From positions 1 to 64,000 of the forward strand of contig JALVVV010000054.1 in assembly GCA_027023265.1 (NCBI GenBank): DNA of 64,000 bases, read 5' to 3'. This DNA is from DHVE2 group archaeon (GTDB taxonomy: Archaea; Thermoplasmatota; Thermoplasmata; Thermoplasmatales; Aciduliprofundaceae). Each line of letters begins with the position of its first letter. Position 1 is the stretch's first letter. Both the position numbers and the translations under genes were made by a program. Shown here in pieces: positions 8,468-17,900 of this stretch. The notes beneath the pieces were generated by a model. It searched no databases and was not told the DNA's origin. It worked only from the letters and a program-made list of their open reading frames with translations.

Positions 8468-9817
8468 ATGAGATTATTTGGAACCAACGGGATAAGAGGA
8501 GTAATTGGCGAGGATTTCACCCCCGACTTCTTAGCAAAAATAGGCATGGCTATAGGGACATACCTGTCAGAAGGCTCTACTGTAATAGTCGGAAGGGACC
8601 CGCGCGTTTCCGGGGACATGGTTCAAAGCGCGGTAATATCTGGATTGCTCTCAACGGGTATAGACGTGATGGACATAGGTATAGCACCAACTCCGGCTGT
8701 ACAGCTATACACTAAAAATCACGGTGATTTTGGATTGGTAATAACCGCATCTCACAATCCACCACGGTTCAACGGGGTAAAGGCGATTGCAGGTGATGGA
8801 ACCGAACTATCCCGGGATATGGAGGAAAAAATAGAGAGCATATACCTGCACGAAAAATTCAGAATTGTGCCCTGGGACAGGACTGGCTCATATTCCCCCG
8901 GAGGAGATGCAAATACAGAATACATAAGAAGAATAATGGATAATGTAAGTGTAGAAAAAATAAAAAATAAGGGTTTTAAAGTTGCCATAGATTGTGCAAA
9001 CGGTGCATCATCTCTCACATCTCCGTATCTTCTGGAAGAATTGGGAGTTAAGGTAGTATCTCTTAACTGTCAGCCAGATGGCCGTTTTCCAGGACACGAG
9101 AGCGAGCCAAAGCCTGAAAATTTAAATGATCTCATATCCTTGGTGAAGGAAGGTAATTTTGATTTAGGAGTCGCCCACGATGGGGACGCGGACAGGGTCA
9201 TATTTGTGGATGAAAAGGGCAATTTCATTCCTGGAGACAAGTCTCTGGCATTGGTGGCAAAGTACATCCTTAAGGAAGGAGATATAATGGTGACCCCTGT
9301 TAGCTCATCCATGGCCATAGAGAAAATTGCAAAAATGAATGGTGCTAAAGTGGTTTATACCAAAGTAGGTGCTCCAATAGTAGCCAGGAAAATGATTGAA
9401 GTGAAAGCAAAATTTGGCGGTGAAGAAAACGGGGGCATGATTATCCCGGAGATGCAATACTGCCGCGATGGAGCCATGGGACTTGCTAAGGTTCTGGAAA
9501 TAATGGCCAGTACGGGGAAAAAGCTGTCTGAATTGATTAATGACCTGCCACAGTACCATCAGGGAAAAATCAGTGTGCCATGTGCAAACAATAAGAAAGA
9601 TAAAGTGCTAAAAGAGCTCGAAAAAGAGTTTTCTGAAGAAAATATCATAACAATAGATGGCATAAAAATTGTAGGGGAGAATTGGTGGGTTCTAATTAGA
9701 CCTTCTGGCACGGAACCGATTTACAGGATTTACGCAGAAGCTACGACGAAAGATAAATTTGAAGAAATAATTGAAAAATACAGAAAAATACTGGAGGAAA
9801 TCATCCAGAAATTTTAG
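8468..9817 (+). CDS. glmM: Phosphoglucosamine mutase / phosphohexomutase
   Basis: Alpha-D-phosphohexomutase of 449 residues, expected to convert glucosamine-6-phosphate to glucosamine-1-phosphate (or the mannose/glucose equivalents) for activated sugars. It starts RLFGTNGIRG, has the phosphoserine loop TASHNPPRFNG, the metal loop DGDADR and the phosphate-binding loop RPSGTEPIYRIYAEA. The tracked ORF adds 25 N-terminal residues that overlap the previous gene and are not family-like; ATG 8468 is set by the TATA box. Archaeal members may be bifunctional on glucose and mannose, so substrate is not certain. Confidence 0.9.
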   Translation: MRLFGTNGIRGVIGEDFTPDFLAKIGMAIGTYLSEGSTVIVGRDPRVSGDMVQSAVISGLLSTGIDVMDIGIAPTPAVQLYTKNHGDFGLVITASHNPPRFNGVKAIAGDGTELSRDMEEKIESIYLHEKFRIVPWDRTGSYSPGGDANTEYIRRIMDNVSVEKIKNKGFKVAIDCANGASSLTSPYLLEELGVKVVSLNCQPDGRFPGHESEPKPENLNDLISLVKEGNFDLGVAHDGDADRVIFVDEKGNFIPGDKSLALVAKYILKEGDIMVTPVSSSMAIEKIAKMNGAKVVYTKVGAPIVARKMIEVKAKFGGEENGGMIIPEMQYCRDGAMGLAKVLEIMASTGKKLSELINDLPQYHQGKISVPCANNKKDKVLKELEKEFSEENIITIDGIKIVGENWWVLIRPSGTEPIYRIYAEATTKDKFEEIIEKYRKILEEIIQKF

Positions 9818-9825
9818 TTTTTATA

Positions 9826-11103
9826 TTATTTTTCGTTCAGGTACTCTCTCAAAATTTTTATGGCGCAGAACTCCCCGCACATTGTGCATACCTGCGGACT
9901 GTGAGGGTACCTCTCTTTTCTAATTTTTATTGCATTCTCCTTGTCTATGCTGAGATTTAACTGCTCGTCCCAGCGCAGTGACGCCCGTGCCCTTGACATC
10001 TCGTAATCCCATTTGTACTCCTCTTCAAATCTCGTGAGATTAACTGCATGAGCAGCTATTCTCGTTGCTATAACGCCCAACTTGACTTCCTCTTCATTGG
10101 GCAGAGCCAAGTGTTCCGCAGGGGTCACATAGCACAAGAAATCCGCACCCGCTCTGGCAGCCAGCGCACCGCCGATGGCCGCGGTGATATGGTCATACCC
10201 TGATGCTATGTCTGTCACTAAAGGACCAAGAACGTAAAATGGCGCGTTGCCCGTCGCGATTTTCGCCATCTTTACATTTGCTTCCACCTGGTCAATTGGA
10301 ATGTGCCCAGGGCCTTCCACCATGGCTTGAACATTTTTCTCTCGTGCTTTCTTAACTAGTTTGCCTATTGTGTATAGTTCGTGAATCTGCAGAAAATCGG
10401 TTGCATCTGGCAATCCTCCGGGACGCAGACCGTCCCCCAGACTTATTGTTGCATCGTATTCGGCAAGTAATTCGAGGAGATAATCGTAATTCTCGTAAAA
10501 CGGGTTCTCCTCTCCATTGTGCAGAATCCAGGCGGCATGGAAAGTGCCTCCGCGGGATACCGTGCCCACCACACGGGGATGTTGCTTCATTTTTTCAACG
10601 GCTTCTCTCGTGACTCCGACATGAATTGTTAAAAAATCCACCCCGTCCTTTAAATGAGATTCCACCGCATTGAACATATCATCGGAACTCATCTCAACTA
10701 TGGCTTTTTTTCGCTCCAACATCTGCCAAGCAGCTTCGTAAATAGGAACTGTCCCCGTAACAATAGGTACTTCACTCATTATCCTCCTTCTTATTTCAGG
10801 CAGATTTCCGCCGGTGCTGAGGTCCATTATTGCGTCCGCCCCGTACTTTTTAGCAATTTTCGCCTTGCGTACTTCAGCGTCCACATCCACAATGTCCATG
10901 GAAGTTCCAATGTTCGCGTTTACCTTCACACGCAATCCAGAGCCAACTCCAACAGGCTCTATATTATGCTTTGCGTTTTTCAAAATTACCACATGACCTC
11001 TGGCTACGGCTCTCCTCAATTTCTCAACATCAATTCCCTCTTTATCCGCTATGAACTTCATCTCGGGAGTGTATTCTCCATCCTTTGCACTCTTCATTTG
11101 CAT
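9826..11103 (-). CDS. thiC: Phosphomethylpyrimidine synthase ThiC
   Basis: Radical SAM enzyme converting aminoimidazole ribotide to HMP-phosphate for thiamine pyrophosphate, the cofactor of the transketolase encoded downstream. At 425 residues it has the short archaeal/bacterial core length. The C-terminal CTMCGEFCAIK is the CxxCxxxxC cluster motif typical of ThiC. Family blocks such as DLSTGGNLPEIRRRI, SLGDGLRPGGLPDATD and VEGPGHIPIDQV are all present. The start is ATG 11103 (MQMKSAKDGEYTPEM), six nt after AAGGTGA; the tracked start is seven codons longer. I see no TPP-riboswitch in the short leader. It is the only thiamine gene in the window. Confidence 0.95.
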   Translation of the reverse strand: MQMKSAKDGEYTPEMKFIADKEGIDVEKLRRAVARGHVVILKNAKHNIEPVGVGSGLRVKVNANIGTSMDIVDVDAEVRKAKIAKKYGADAIMDLSTGGNLPEIRRRIMSEVPIVTGTVPIYEAAWQMLERKKAIVEMSSDDMFNAVESHLKDGVDFLTIHVGVTREAVEKMKQHPRVVGTVSRGGTFHAAWILHNGEENPFYENYDYLLELLAEYDATISLGDGLRPGGLPDATDFLQIHELYTIGKLVKKAREKNVQAMVEGPGHIPIDQVEANVKMAKIATGNAPFYVLGPLVTDIASGYDHITAAIGGALAARAGADFLCYVTPAEHLALPNEEEVKLGVIATRIAAHAVNLTRFEEEYKWDYEMSRARASLRWDEQLNLSIDKENAIKIRKERYPHSPQVCTMCGEFCAIKILREYLNEK

Positions 11104-11165
11104 GAAAGTCACCTTTTGGTACATTAACGTTCACTAAATAAGCATTTCTAAACAGAACTGTGTAT

Positions 11166-11369
11166 TCACAAAACACTCTCCAATTCTCTTTTTAAATTTT
11201 CCAACCTGCGTTTTGCATTTTCATAATCTTCCATGGATACTTTTCCATTCTCTTTATCCATTTCCAGCTTGAAAAGGAGAGTATTTACCTTATCCAGTTC
11301 CTCACGCAACGCGCCATGCATGGACTTAGTTCTAAGCTCATCATTTTTCTTCTTCCTGAGAAATAACAT
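11166..11369 (-). CDS. Small coiled-coil protein, 67 aa, unknown function
   Basis: The charged helical sequence with heptad-like Leu spacing (LREELDKVNTLLFKLEMDKENG, then YENAKRRLENLKRELESV) predicts a short helical hairpin or coiled coil. The basic N terminus (MLFLRKKKNDE) could associate with membrane or nucleic acid. A TATA-like TTAAAT lies about 25 nt before the ATG on the minus strand, which supports a real leaderless gene. Its central GKVSMEDYENAKRRL resembles the bend of SHOCT-type domains, but I do not claim membership. Confidence 0.55.
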   Translation of the reverse strand: MLFLRKKKNDELRTKSMHGALREELDKVNTLLFKLEMDKENGKVSMEDYENAKRRLENLKRELESVL

Positions 11370-11416
11370 GATTAGAGGGAGATTTAAGCTAAATATATGT
11401 CATTTATGGGATAATT

Positions 11417-11791
11417 GGTTAGTTGAAACCCTGTAGGAAAATAAAATGGAGAAGATTAAGGAGAAATGAGCAGAAAAATATATATACGGGATCGCAAAAA
11501 TAGGGTAAAAAAGCTAAAGAAAACAAATATACCCTCTTTACTGACGCTGTATACAGGAAGCACAATCAAAACACTCGCAGGGGATTGCGAAGAATGCTCC
11601 TGGAAAAGAGAAAATCAACTGATTGTAAAAATAAATACTCGCATGGAAATGTCTGGATTACTTCTTCACCCATTCTTTCTCTTCCGCCACTAAACTCCTT
11701 CTTTTTAAACTGCTGGATTATGACTTCGGTATTTAATCCCTCTTCATTTTTATTTTCGCTTTTCCATGTTTTTAAGAAATTCAACCTACCC
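11417..11791 (+). mobile_element. IS remnant 2 (375 bp, MITE-like)
   Basis: Left end GGTTAGTTGAAACCCTGTAG and, on the other strand, right end GGGTAGGTTGAATTTCTT are the inverted termini shared with the other copies. Just inside is ATGAGCAGAAAAATATAT, a drifted version of the transposase start; its ORF (11466-11693) has lost recognisable homology after about 30 codons. No clear target duplication is visible. The right end lies 10 bp before the TATA box of ileS. This accounts for most of the gene-free stretch 11370-11835. Confidence 0.75.
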
Positions 11792-11800
11792 AGCTATTAG

Positions 11801-11813
11801 AAATATTTATAAT
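11801..11813 (+). promoter_or_regulatory. TATA box of ileS
   Basis: AAATATTTATAAT is centred about 29 nt before ATG 11836. It is immediately adjacent to the end of IS remnant 2. Confidence 0.6.
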
Positions 11814-11835
11814 CCCCTCTACATTCCTGAATTCT

Positions 11836-14800
11836 ATGGAAATTCGTAGTGTGGCTGACTTTCCCAGAGCGGAAGAAGAAATACTCAGATATTGGGAAGA
11901 TAAAAAAATTTTCGAAAAGGTCCGAGATAAAAACAGGGGCAAAAAGAGGTTTATATTTTTAGAAGGCCCGCCAACTGCAAATGGTATGCCACATATGGGG
12001 CACGCGCTCACCCGCTCCGTGAAGGACGTTTTTCTCAGGTACAAATCAATGACCGGACACGAGATATACCCGTGGATTGCCGGTTGGGACTGTCATGGTT
12101 TGCCCGTTGAGATTGAAGTTGAGAAGAAGCTTGGTATAAATTCCAAGAAGGAGATCGAAAAATTCGGAATAAAGAAGTTCAACAAATTGTGCCGTGAGAG
12201 TGTATTCAAGTACCGCGATGAATGGATTAAGATGTCCAAGCGGATAGGTTTCTGGATAGATTTTGAAGATGCATACGTGACTATGAAGGATTACTATATA
12301 GAGAGTGTGTGGTGGGCTCTTAAAAAGATTTACGATGAGGGATTGCTTGTAAAAGATTACAAAGTAGTACCGTACTGTCCCCGCTGCGGTACTCCGCTGA
12401 GCAGTCATGAGGTTGCACAGGGATACAAAATTAGAAAAGACCCCTCTGTTTATGTAAAATTCAAGGTCAAAGATGAGGATGCTTATTTTCTTGTATGGAC
12501 AACGACACCATGGACCCTGCCCTCAAACCTCCTTCTTGCAGTGGGAGAAGATATTGACTACGTTTTAGCGGAAAAGGATGGAATTAAGTACTACCTGGCA
12601 AAGGCAAGGTTGAAAGCTGTACTGGGTGATGCTAAAATTATCAGGCAGATGAAGGGTAAGGATATGAAGGGCATGAGATACGAGCAGCTGATGCCTTTTA
12701 TAAACGTGGAATACGACGCTTTCTACGTAACCACTGCGGATTTTGTAAGCACTGAGGACGGCACGGGCATAGTGCACATAGCGCCTGCGTTTGGAGAAGA
12801 CGATTATCATGTGTGCAAAAGGGAAGGGGTGCCATTAATCAAACCGGTTAATGAAGAGGGGAAATTCACAGCTACTCCTTGGAAAGGTATGTTCGTAAAG
12901 GACGCGGACCCTCTGATAATTAAGTGGTTGAAAGAGGAGGAAAAGCTGTTTAAGAAGGAAACTGTGGAGCACAGTTATCCGCACTGCTGGAGATGCGGCA
13001 CTCCTTTGCTATACTACGCTCTGGATACCTGGTACATTTTGATGAGTAAAAAGAGAGATGAGTTGATTGTAAATAACGAGACTGTAAACTGGAAGCCTGA
13101 GCACTTGAAACATGGAAGATTTGGCAATTTTCTTGAAGATATAAAGGACTGGGCACTATCAAGAAATCGCTACTGGGGAACACCTCTTCCAATATGGAAA
13201 TGCCCTGACGGTCATGTTTTCGTACCATCTGGAAAGGATGACCTATTAAAGCATGTCGAGGGCGATATTCCAGAAGATTTCGAGTTACACAGACCCTGGG
13301 TTGATGAGATTCACGTCAAATGCCCGGTATGTGGCAAGGAAATGAAAAGGGAGCCATATCTGATTGATGTTTGGTTTGATTCGGGGAGCGCACCATTCGC
13401 TCAGTTCCATTATCCGTACGAGAACCAGGATGATTTTAAAAATGCGTTTCCTGTTGATTTCATCACCGAAGGTATTGACCAGACACGTGGCTGGTTCTAC
13501 ACCCAGATGGCCATATCTACGCTTGTGTTCAACAAGGCACCCTATAAGAATGTGCTTACTCTCGGGTTAATACTTGACGAGGATGGAGAAAAGATGAGCA
13601 AGTCCAAGGGCAACGCCGTGGACCCGATGGATATTATGAACAAAGTCGGTGCTGATGCAGTAAGGATGTATCTTTACTCTTCTCCCGTTTGGAAAAGTCG
13701 TAGATTTTCCGAATCGCTTGTACGTGAATACATGCAGAAAACCATAGGTACTCTCTGGAACGTGGTTTTGTTTTTCAAGAAAAATGCGGAGTTGGATAAC
13801 TATCTTGGTGAATTTTTCGAAGTTAGAAACGAACTTGATAAATGGCTTCTTTCAAGAATCAATTCCACGGTAAAAGATGTTCGCATGCACTTGGATAACT
13901 ACGATGTGCACCTGGCCACGAGGTCTATTGAGAGGGCAATTGACGAGTTGAGTAACTGGTACGTTCGCAGGTCCCGTAGAAGGTTCTGGCGCGAGGAGAT
14001 GAGCGAGGATAAGAGAAGCGCTTACACATCACTATTCATTGCTCTTAAAACTCTATCTCTTGTGATGGCTCCTTTCACTCCATTCTTATCGGAGATAATA
14101 TACGGTGAGCTTTTTGGAGATAAGGAAAGCGTGCATCTTGAAGAGTATCCAGAGGTAAAAGAGGAGCTAATAGATGAAAATCTTGAAGAAGAGATGAACG
14201 TGGCCATAAAAATTGCAGAGGCGGGAAGACGCGCGAGGCAGCTTGCAAACGTAAAGCTCAGACAGCCCCTTGGCAAGATGATAGTTTCCTGCGAGGAAAA
14301 ATACGTGCCCATAGTGACTAAATTTAAGGATGTGCTCAGTGAAGAGATTAATGTAAAGGAGATTGAGATAGGAGACATGAGTGAACTTACAAATCTTGAA
14401 ATGAAGATTAACTATCGTGCTCTTGGACCCAAGCTAAAGGGTGATTTGAAAGAGGTGGTTAGAAAAATGAATGAAATGCCCGTCGCGGAAGTCAGAGAAA
14501 AAATAAGGAAGGGAGGGCTCGAGATAATGGGTTATACAATTACAGAGAATGACGTGGAGTTTTTCGAAAGGCCCAAGGAAGGCGTTCAGGCCATAAATGT
14601 GGAGGGCTTGCCCATTGTTATATATTTAGATACTACAGTGACGGAAGAGCTTAGAAAAGAGGGGCTTGCGAGAGAAATAATAAGACGGGTGCAAACCATG
14701 AGGAAAGATATGAACCTTGAGTACGATGCAAAGATAGTTACTAAATATTCGGGAGACAGTGGACTGGAAGATATCATGAGGAAATACGCGCGTCGCATAA

Positions 14801-14907
14801 TGGAAGAAACTCAGAGTATTGAACTTGAAAAGGGTGATGATGGAGAATACGGAAAAGAATGGGAAATAGATGGCAGAAAAATTAAAATATTCGTCTCCCG
14901 CGCCTGA
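11836..14907 (+). CDS. ileS: Isoleucine-tRNA ligase
   Basis: Class I synthetase that charges tRNA-Ile and edits valine. The 1023-residue length is normal for the archaeal/eukaryotic type. The HIGH motif appears as PTANGMPHMGH (about residue 45) and the KMSKS loop as EKMSKSKGNAVDP (about residue 595). The CP1 editing region has TTTPWTLPSN. Zinc-type cysteine pairs are visible (CPRCGTPLSS, CWRCGTPLL, CPVCGKEM). A C-terminal anticodon-binding domain follows. A TATA box places the transcript start near the ATG. The 3' end overlaps the convergent protease gene by 26 nt. Confidence 0.97.
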   Translation: MEIRSVADFPRAEEEILRYWEDKKIFEKVRDKNRGKKRFIFLEGPPTANGMPHMGHALTRSVKDVFLRYKSMTGHEIYPWIAGWDCHGLPVEIEVEKKLGINSKKEIEKFGIKKFNKLCRESVFKYRDEWIKMSKRIGFWIDFEDAYVTMKDYYIESVWWALKKIYDEGLLVKDYKVVPYCPRCGTPLSSHEVAQGYKIRKDPSVYVKFKVKDEDAYFLVWTTTPWTLPSNLLLAVGEDIDYVLAEKDGIKYYLAKARLKAVLGDAKIIRQMKGKDMKGMRYEQLMPFINVEYDAFYVTTADFVSTEDGTGIVHIAPAFGEDDYHVCKREGVPLIKPVNEEGKFTATPWKGMFVKDADPLIIKWLKEEEKLFKKETVEHSYPHCWRCGTPLLYYALDTWYILMSKKRDELIVNNETVNWKPEHLKHGRFGNFLEDIKDWALSRNRYWGTPLPIWKCPDGHVFVPSGKDDLLKHVEGDIPEDFELHRPWVDEIHVKCPVCGKEMKREPYLIDVWFDSGSAPFAQFHYPYENQDDFKNAFPVDFITEGIDQTRGWFYTQMAISTLVFNKAPYKNVLTLGLILDEDGEKMSKSKGNAVDPMDIMNKVGADAVRMYLYSSPVWKSRRFSESLVREYMQKTIGTLWNVVLFFKKNAELDNYLGEFFEVRNELDKWLLSRINSTVKDVRMHLDNYDVHLATRSIERAIDELSNWYVRRSRRRFWREEMSEDKRSAYTSLFIALKTLSLVMAPFTPFLSEIIYGELFGDKESVHLEEYPEVKEELIDENLEEEMNVAIKIAEAGRRARQLANVKLRQPLGKMIVSCEEKYVPIVTKFKDVLSEEINVKEIEIGDMSELTNLEMKINYRALGPKLKGDLKEVVRKMNEMPVAEVREKIRKGGLEIMGYTITENDVEFFERPKEGVQAINVEGLPIVIYLDTTVTEELRKEGLAREIIRRVQTMRKDMNLEYDAKIVTKYSGDSGLEDIMRKYARRIMEETQSIELEKGDDGEYGKEWEIDGRKIKIFVSRA

Positions 14908-17900
14908 TGAATAGCATAAAAATGAAAATTAGGAGGAAAAGTGTCGCGGAAGATGTAAATTCCGGGACCTCTTCGGGCACATAAACCACGTAGTATCTTA
15001 CAACGTATGTGTATCCATTGAACGCTCTAACGTATATCCTGTGATATCCGCCTCCCAGCGATGACAAATTATACACCACATACCATCTATTTGTCCCGTT
15101 CACTTTAATGGGATTCTCGAAAGATGGGTCATCTATTGAAATCTCCACCTTGCTAATTGCGTCGTGATACTGGAATACTCTAACATGAAACTCGCTATTA
15201 TTATCCGGCTGCACATTGCCAGCAACAATTTCCTCTTTTCCATTGTTTGTCAAGTCTCCCGCATACACTGCCGACAACGTGCCCATGTCCGTTGCGTTTA
15301 AAGTATATAGCTCTTTGAAACGGGTACCGTTCCATTCAAGTACGTGTATGAAGTTAGTACCCACTATCAAATCCGTGATTCCATCAAAATTTATGTCTGC
15401 AGCGGCTATGGCGGTTAACACGGGCGACTCGTTACTCCATGTTTTGTTGTAAATTTCTTGGTACGCACTTCCATTCCATCTGAACACATAAATTTCAGGA
15501 CTGTCAAGCCCTATCGCTATCTCATCATTGCTTTTTCCATCAAAATTGCCAACGGCTATTCCAGATGCGTTTTCTGGAAAATTCTTGCATATGTAATGTG
15601 CAACCAGAGAATTATTATTCCATTGTAGTACAACTGCCTGATTCCCTGGCGTGGCAATAATTTCATCAATACCGTTTCCGTACAAGTCTGCCACGCTAAC
15701 CTCAGGAGCAGACTGGTTCTCGTAAGGGTCCTTCCACTCTGCCTTTTCTTTCCAGGTATTATTTACCAGATACAGCACAATTATTTCTGATGTGCCGTTA
15801 AGTGTTTTGAGAGAAAGTACCACTTCATTGATTCCATTCCCATCTATATTACCTATTGCACACCCTGTAAAATTAAAGGATGTGTTTTTGCCCCATATGT
15901 CTCCGATAATCCTAAATGCGCTACCGTTCCACTCAAAGGCCGAAAAATCGTATTTCCAGGCAACTGCAATATCCTTAATACCATCTCCGTTTAAATCCCC
16001 TATTGCGTAGCCTTCTGGATTATCTCCTTTTCCACTAGGGTCAGTTATGTTTCCTATTTCCGAGAAATTAGTGCCGTTCCATTCAAATACGCTTATAACC
16101 CCATCGTCTCCTCCAATTAACAGGTCATTTTTTCCGTCATTTGTTACGTCTCCTATTGCCTGTGCACCGTGTAAAACAGCGCTGCCGTAATTCATGTTCC
16201 ATATTTCGTCAAAATTTCCTGAAATTGGGTCTGATGCCAGTCCAGTTATGTTAACCTCTCCCTTAGCTTCACTGTTGTTAAGCGGTGTGAGCAAAGTTAC
16301 AGTGGTATTACTTTTGACGGTAACCTCCAAACTATCTGATACAGGGGATATGGCACCTCTTGAATCTATGGCACGAACGTTTACCATGTAAGTTCCCGGT
16401 TTGAGCCACTTATGAGCTAAATTCACCGTTTTCCCCGATGGTACGTAGGGTGTCACGGACACGTTTCCATCCCCCCAATTGAAAATATAAGCCACCGTAT
16501 CGTTGTCCGGATCAATGGTGTTGGTTGTGTATCTGTACCAGACTCCCGTTTCTCCTTCGTCCGGACCGTCAGGTGCAGATGGGGTTAGAGGAGCGTTATC
16601 CCCTGAGACCATCAGCCAGCTTATTATGTTATTCATTAACAGTGAGCCTGTAGTATTGTTGTTATTTTCTACGGCAACAAAAGAAAACGCCGTGAACACC
16701 GTTCTGAACACTCCCGAATTGTACCTTGATGCTGTAGCGTTCCCCGATGAAGAGTTTTTGAAAATTATGACTGCTGAGGAACTCACATTTATTTCGTCGT
16801 CGTAATTAGTTATCCCCTGGGGATATGTTAGATTAATTAATGAGAAGTCTCCGGATATCGGGTCATTTTTAACCCCACTCACTTGACTGTACCCTACATC
16901 ATTATTAACGTAAGTCACCTGCAGATACTCTTTTATAAATTCGTTGTTTATATACCCGTTCACACCATTGGTGAGGTCCCACAGAACGTCCTGAGAGCTT
17001 AGATACAACCTTCCCCCTGTCTTAAGAAAATACGTCAGGTTTTTTTGGTCTCCAGATGTTAGCGTGTTCCTGTATTCAGCACCAGTTTCCCATATAACAA
17101 TTTCGTAGTTCTCAAGTTCCTCAAAAGATGGAGAACCATTTAAAGATACGTTCCATACGTCATATTTGTAACCGCCACCATTAAGCGCATCTTCAAAATA
17201 TTCCTGAAAATTTGCACCTCCATCATCGTCTACCAGCAAAATAGGGGGTCTTATAGTTGTGGTTGTTACAATTTTTGCACTTTTTGATGAATTTCCCTCT
17301 GAAATCCCTGTTACTGTGATGTCTGCACGCTCCCCGGAAACTGCGTTCTCAGGTGATTTGACATACAAATATACCATGGTACCAGAATACGGCTGCAACG
17401 TTACGGAATAGGATGTCAGCTCAGCAGACCAGTTTTCAGGAGCGGTGATTTCCAAATCGTATGTATCCTCGTAAGTTCCAGTATTATTAACGAATATCTC
17501 ATAGCGGGCAACGTTTCCTCTCGAAATCTCGCTTTGGTTATCTTTGCAACTCATGTTTATAGCATAACCCATTACCGTGATGTTTTTCCAGGCTATGTTG
17601 TTACTTTCGTTGAGTTCCGCGATGCTCTTTGTAGAATCTGCATAAACGTATATTCTGTGTTTACCAGCATATCCAGAGGTGCTCCAAGATATGTTTTTAG
17701 TCACGTATTCCCCTTCAGTTATGTTTCCATAATTGACTGTGCGAATCATGTGCTCTTCATCAATTTTATCTACATAAAACGAAACGTTGACATTATATGA
17801 GTTGTTGTTTCCAGTGTTGTACACTGTGGCAGATATATTAATCATTTTTCCCTCTTCCGGAGTGGTGTTGCTGAGATGAATGTCAGAGGAGTTTATTACA

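Noticed and set aside
11104-11165. TPP riboswitch upstream of thiC
   Set aside because: The leader is short and I find none of the conserved THI-box segments.
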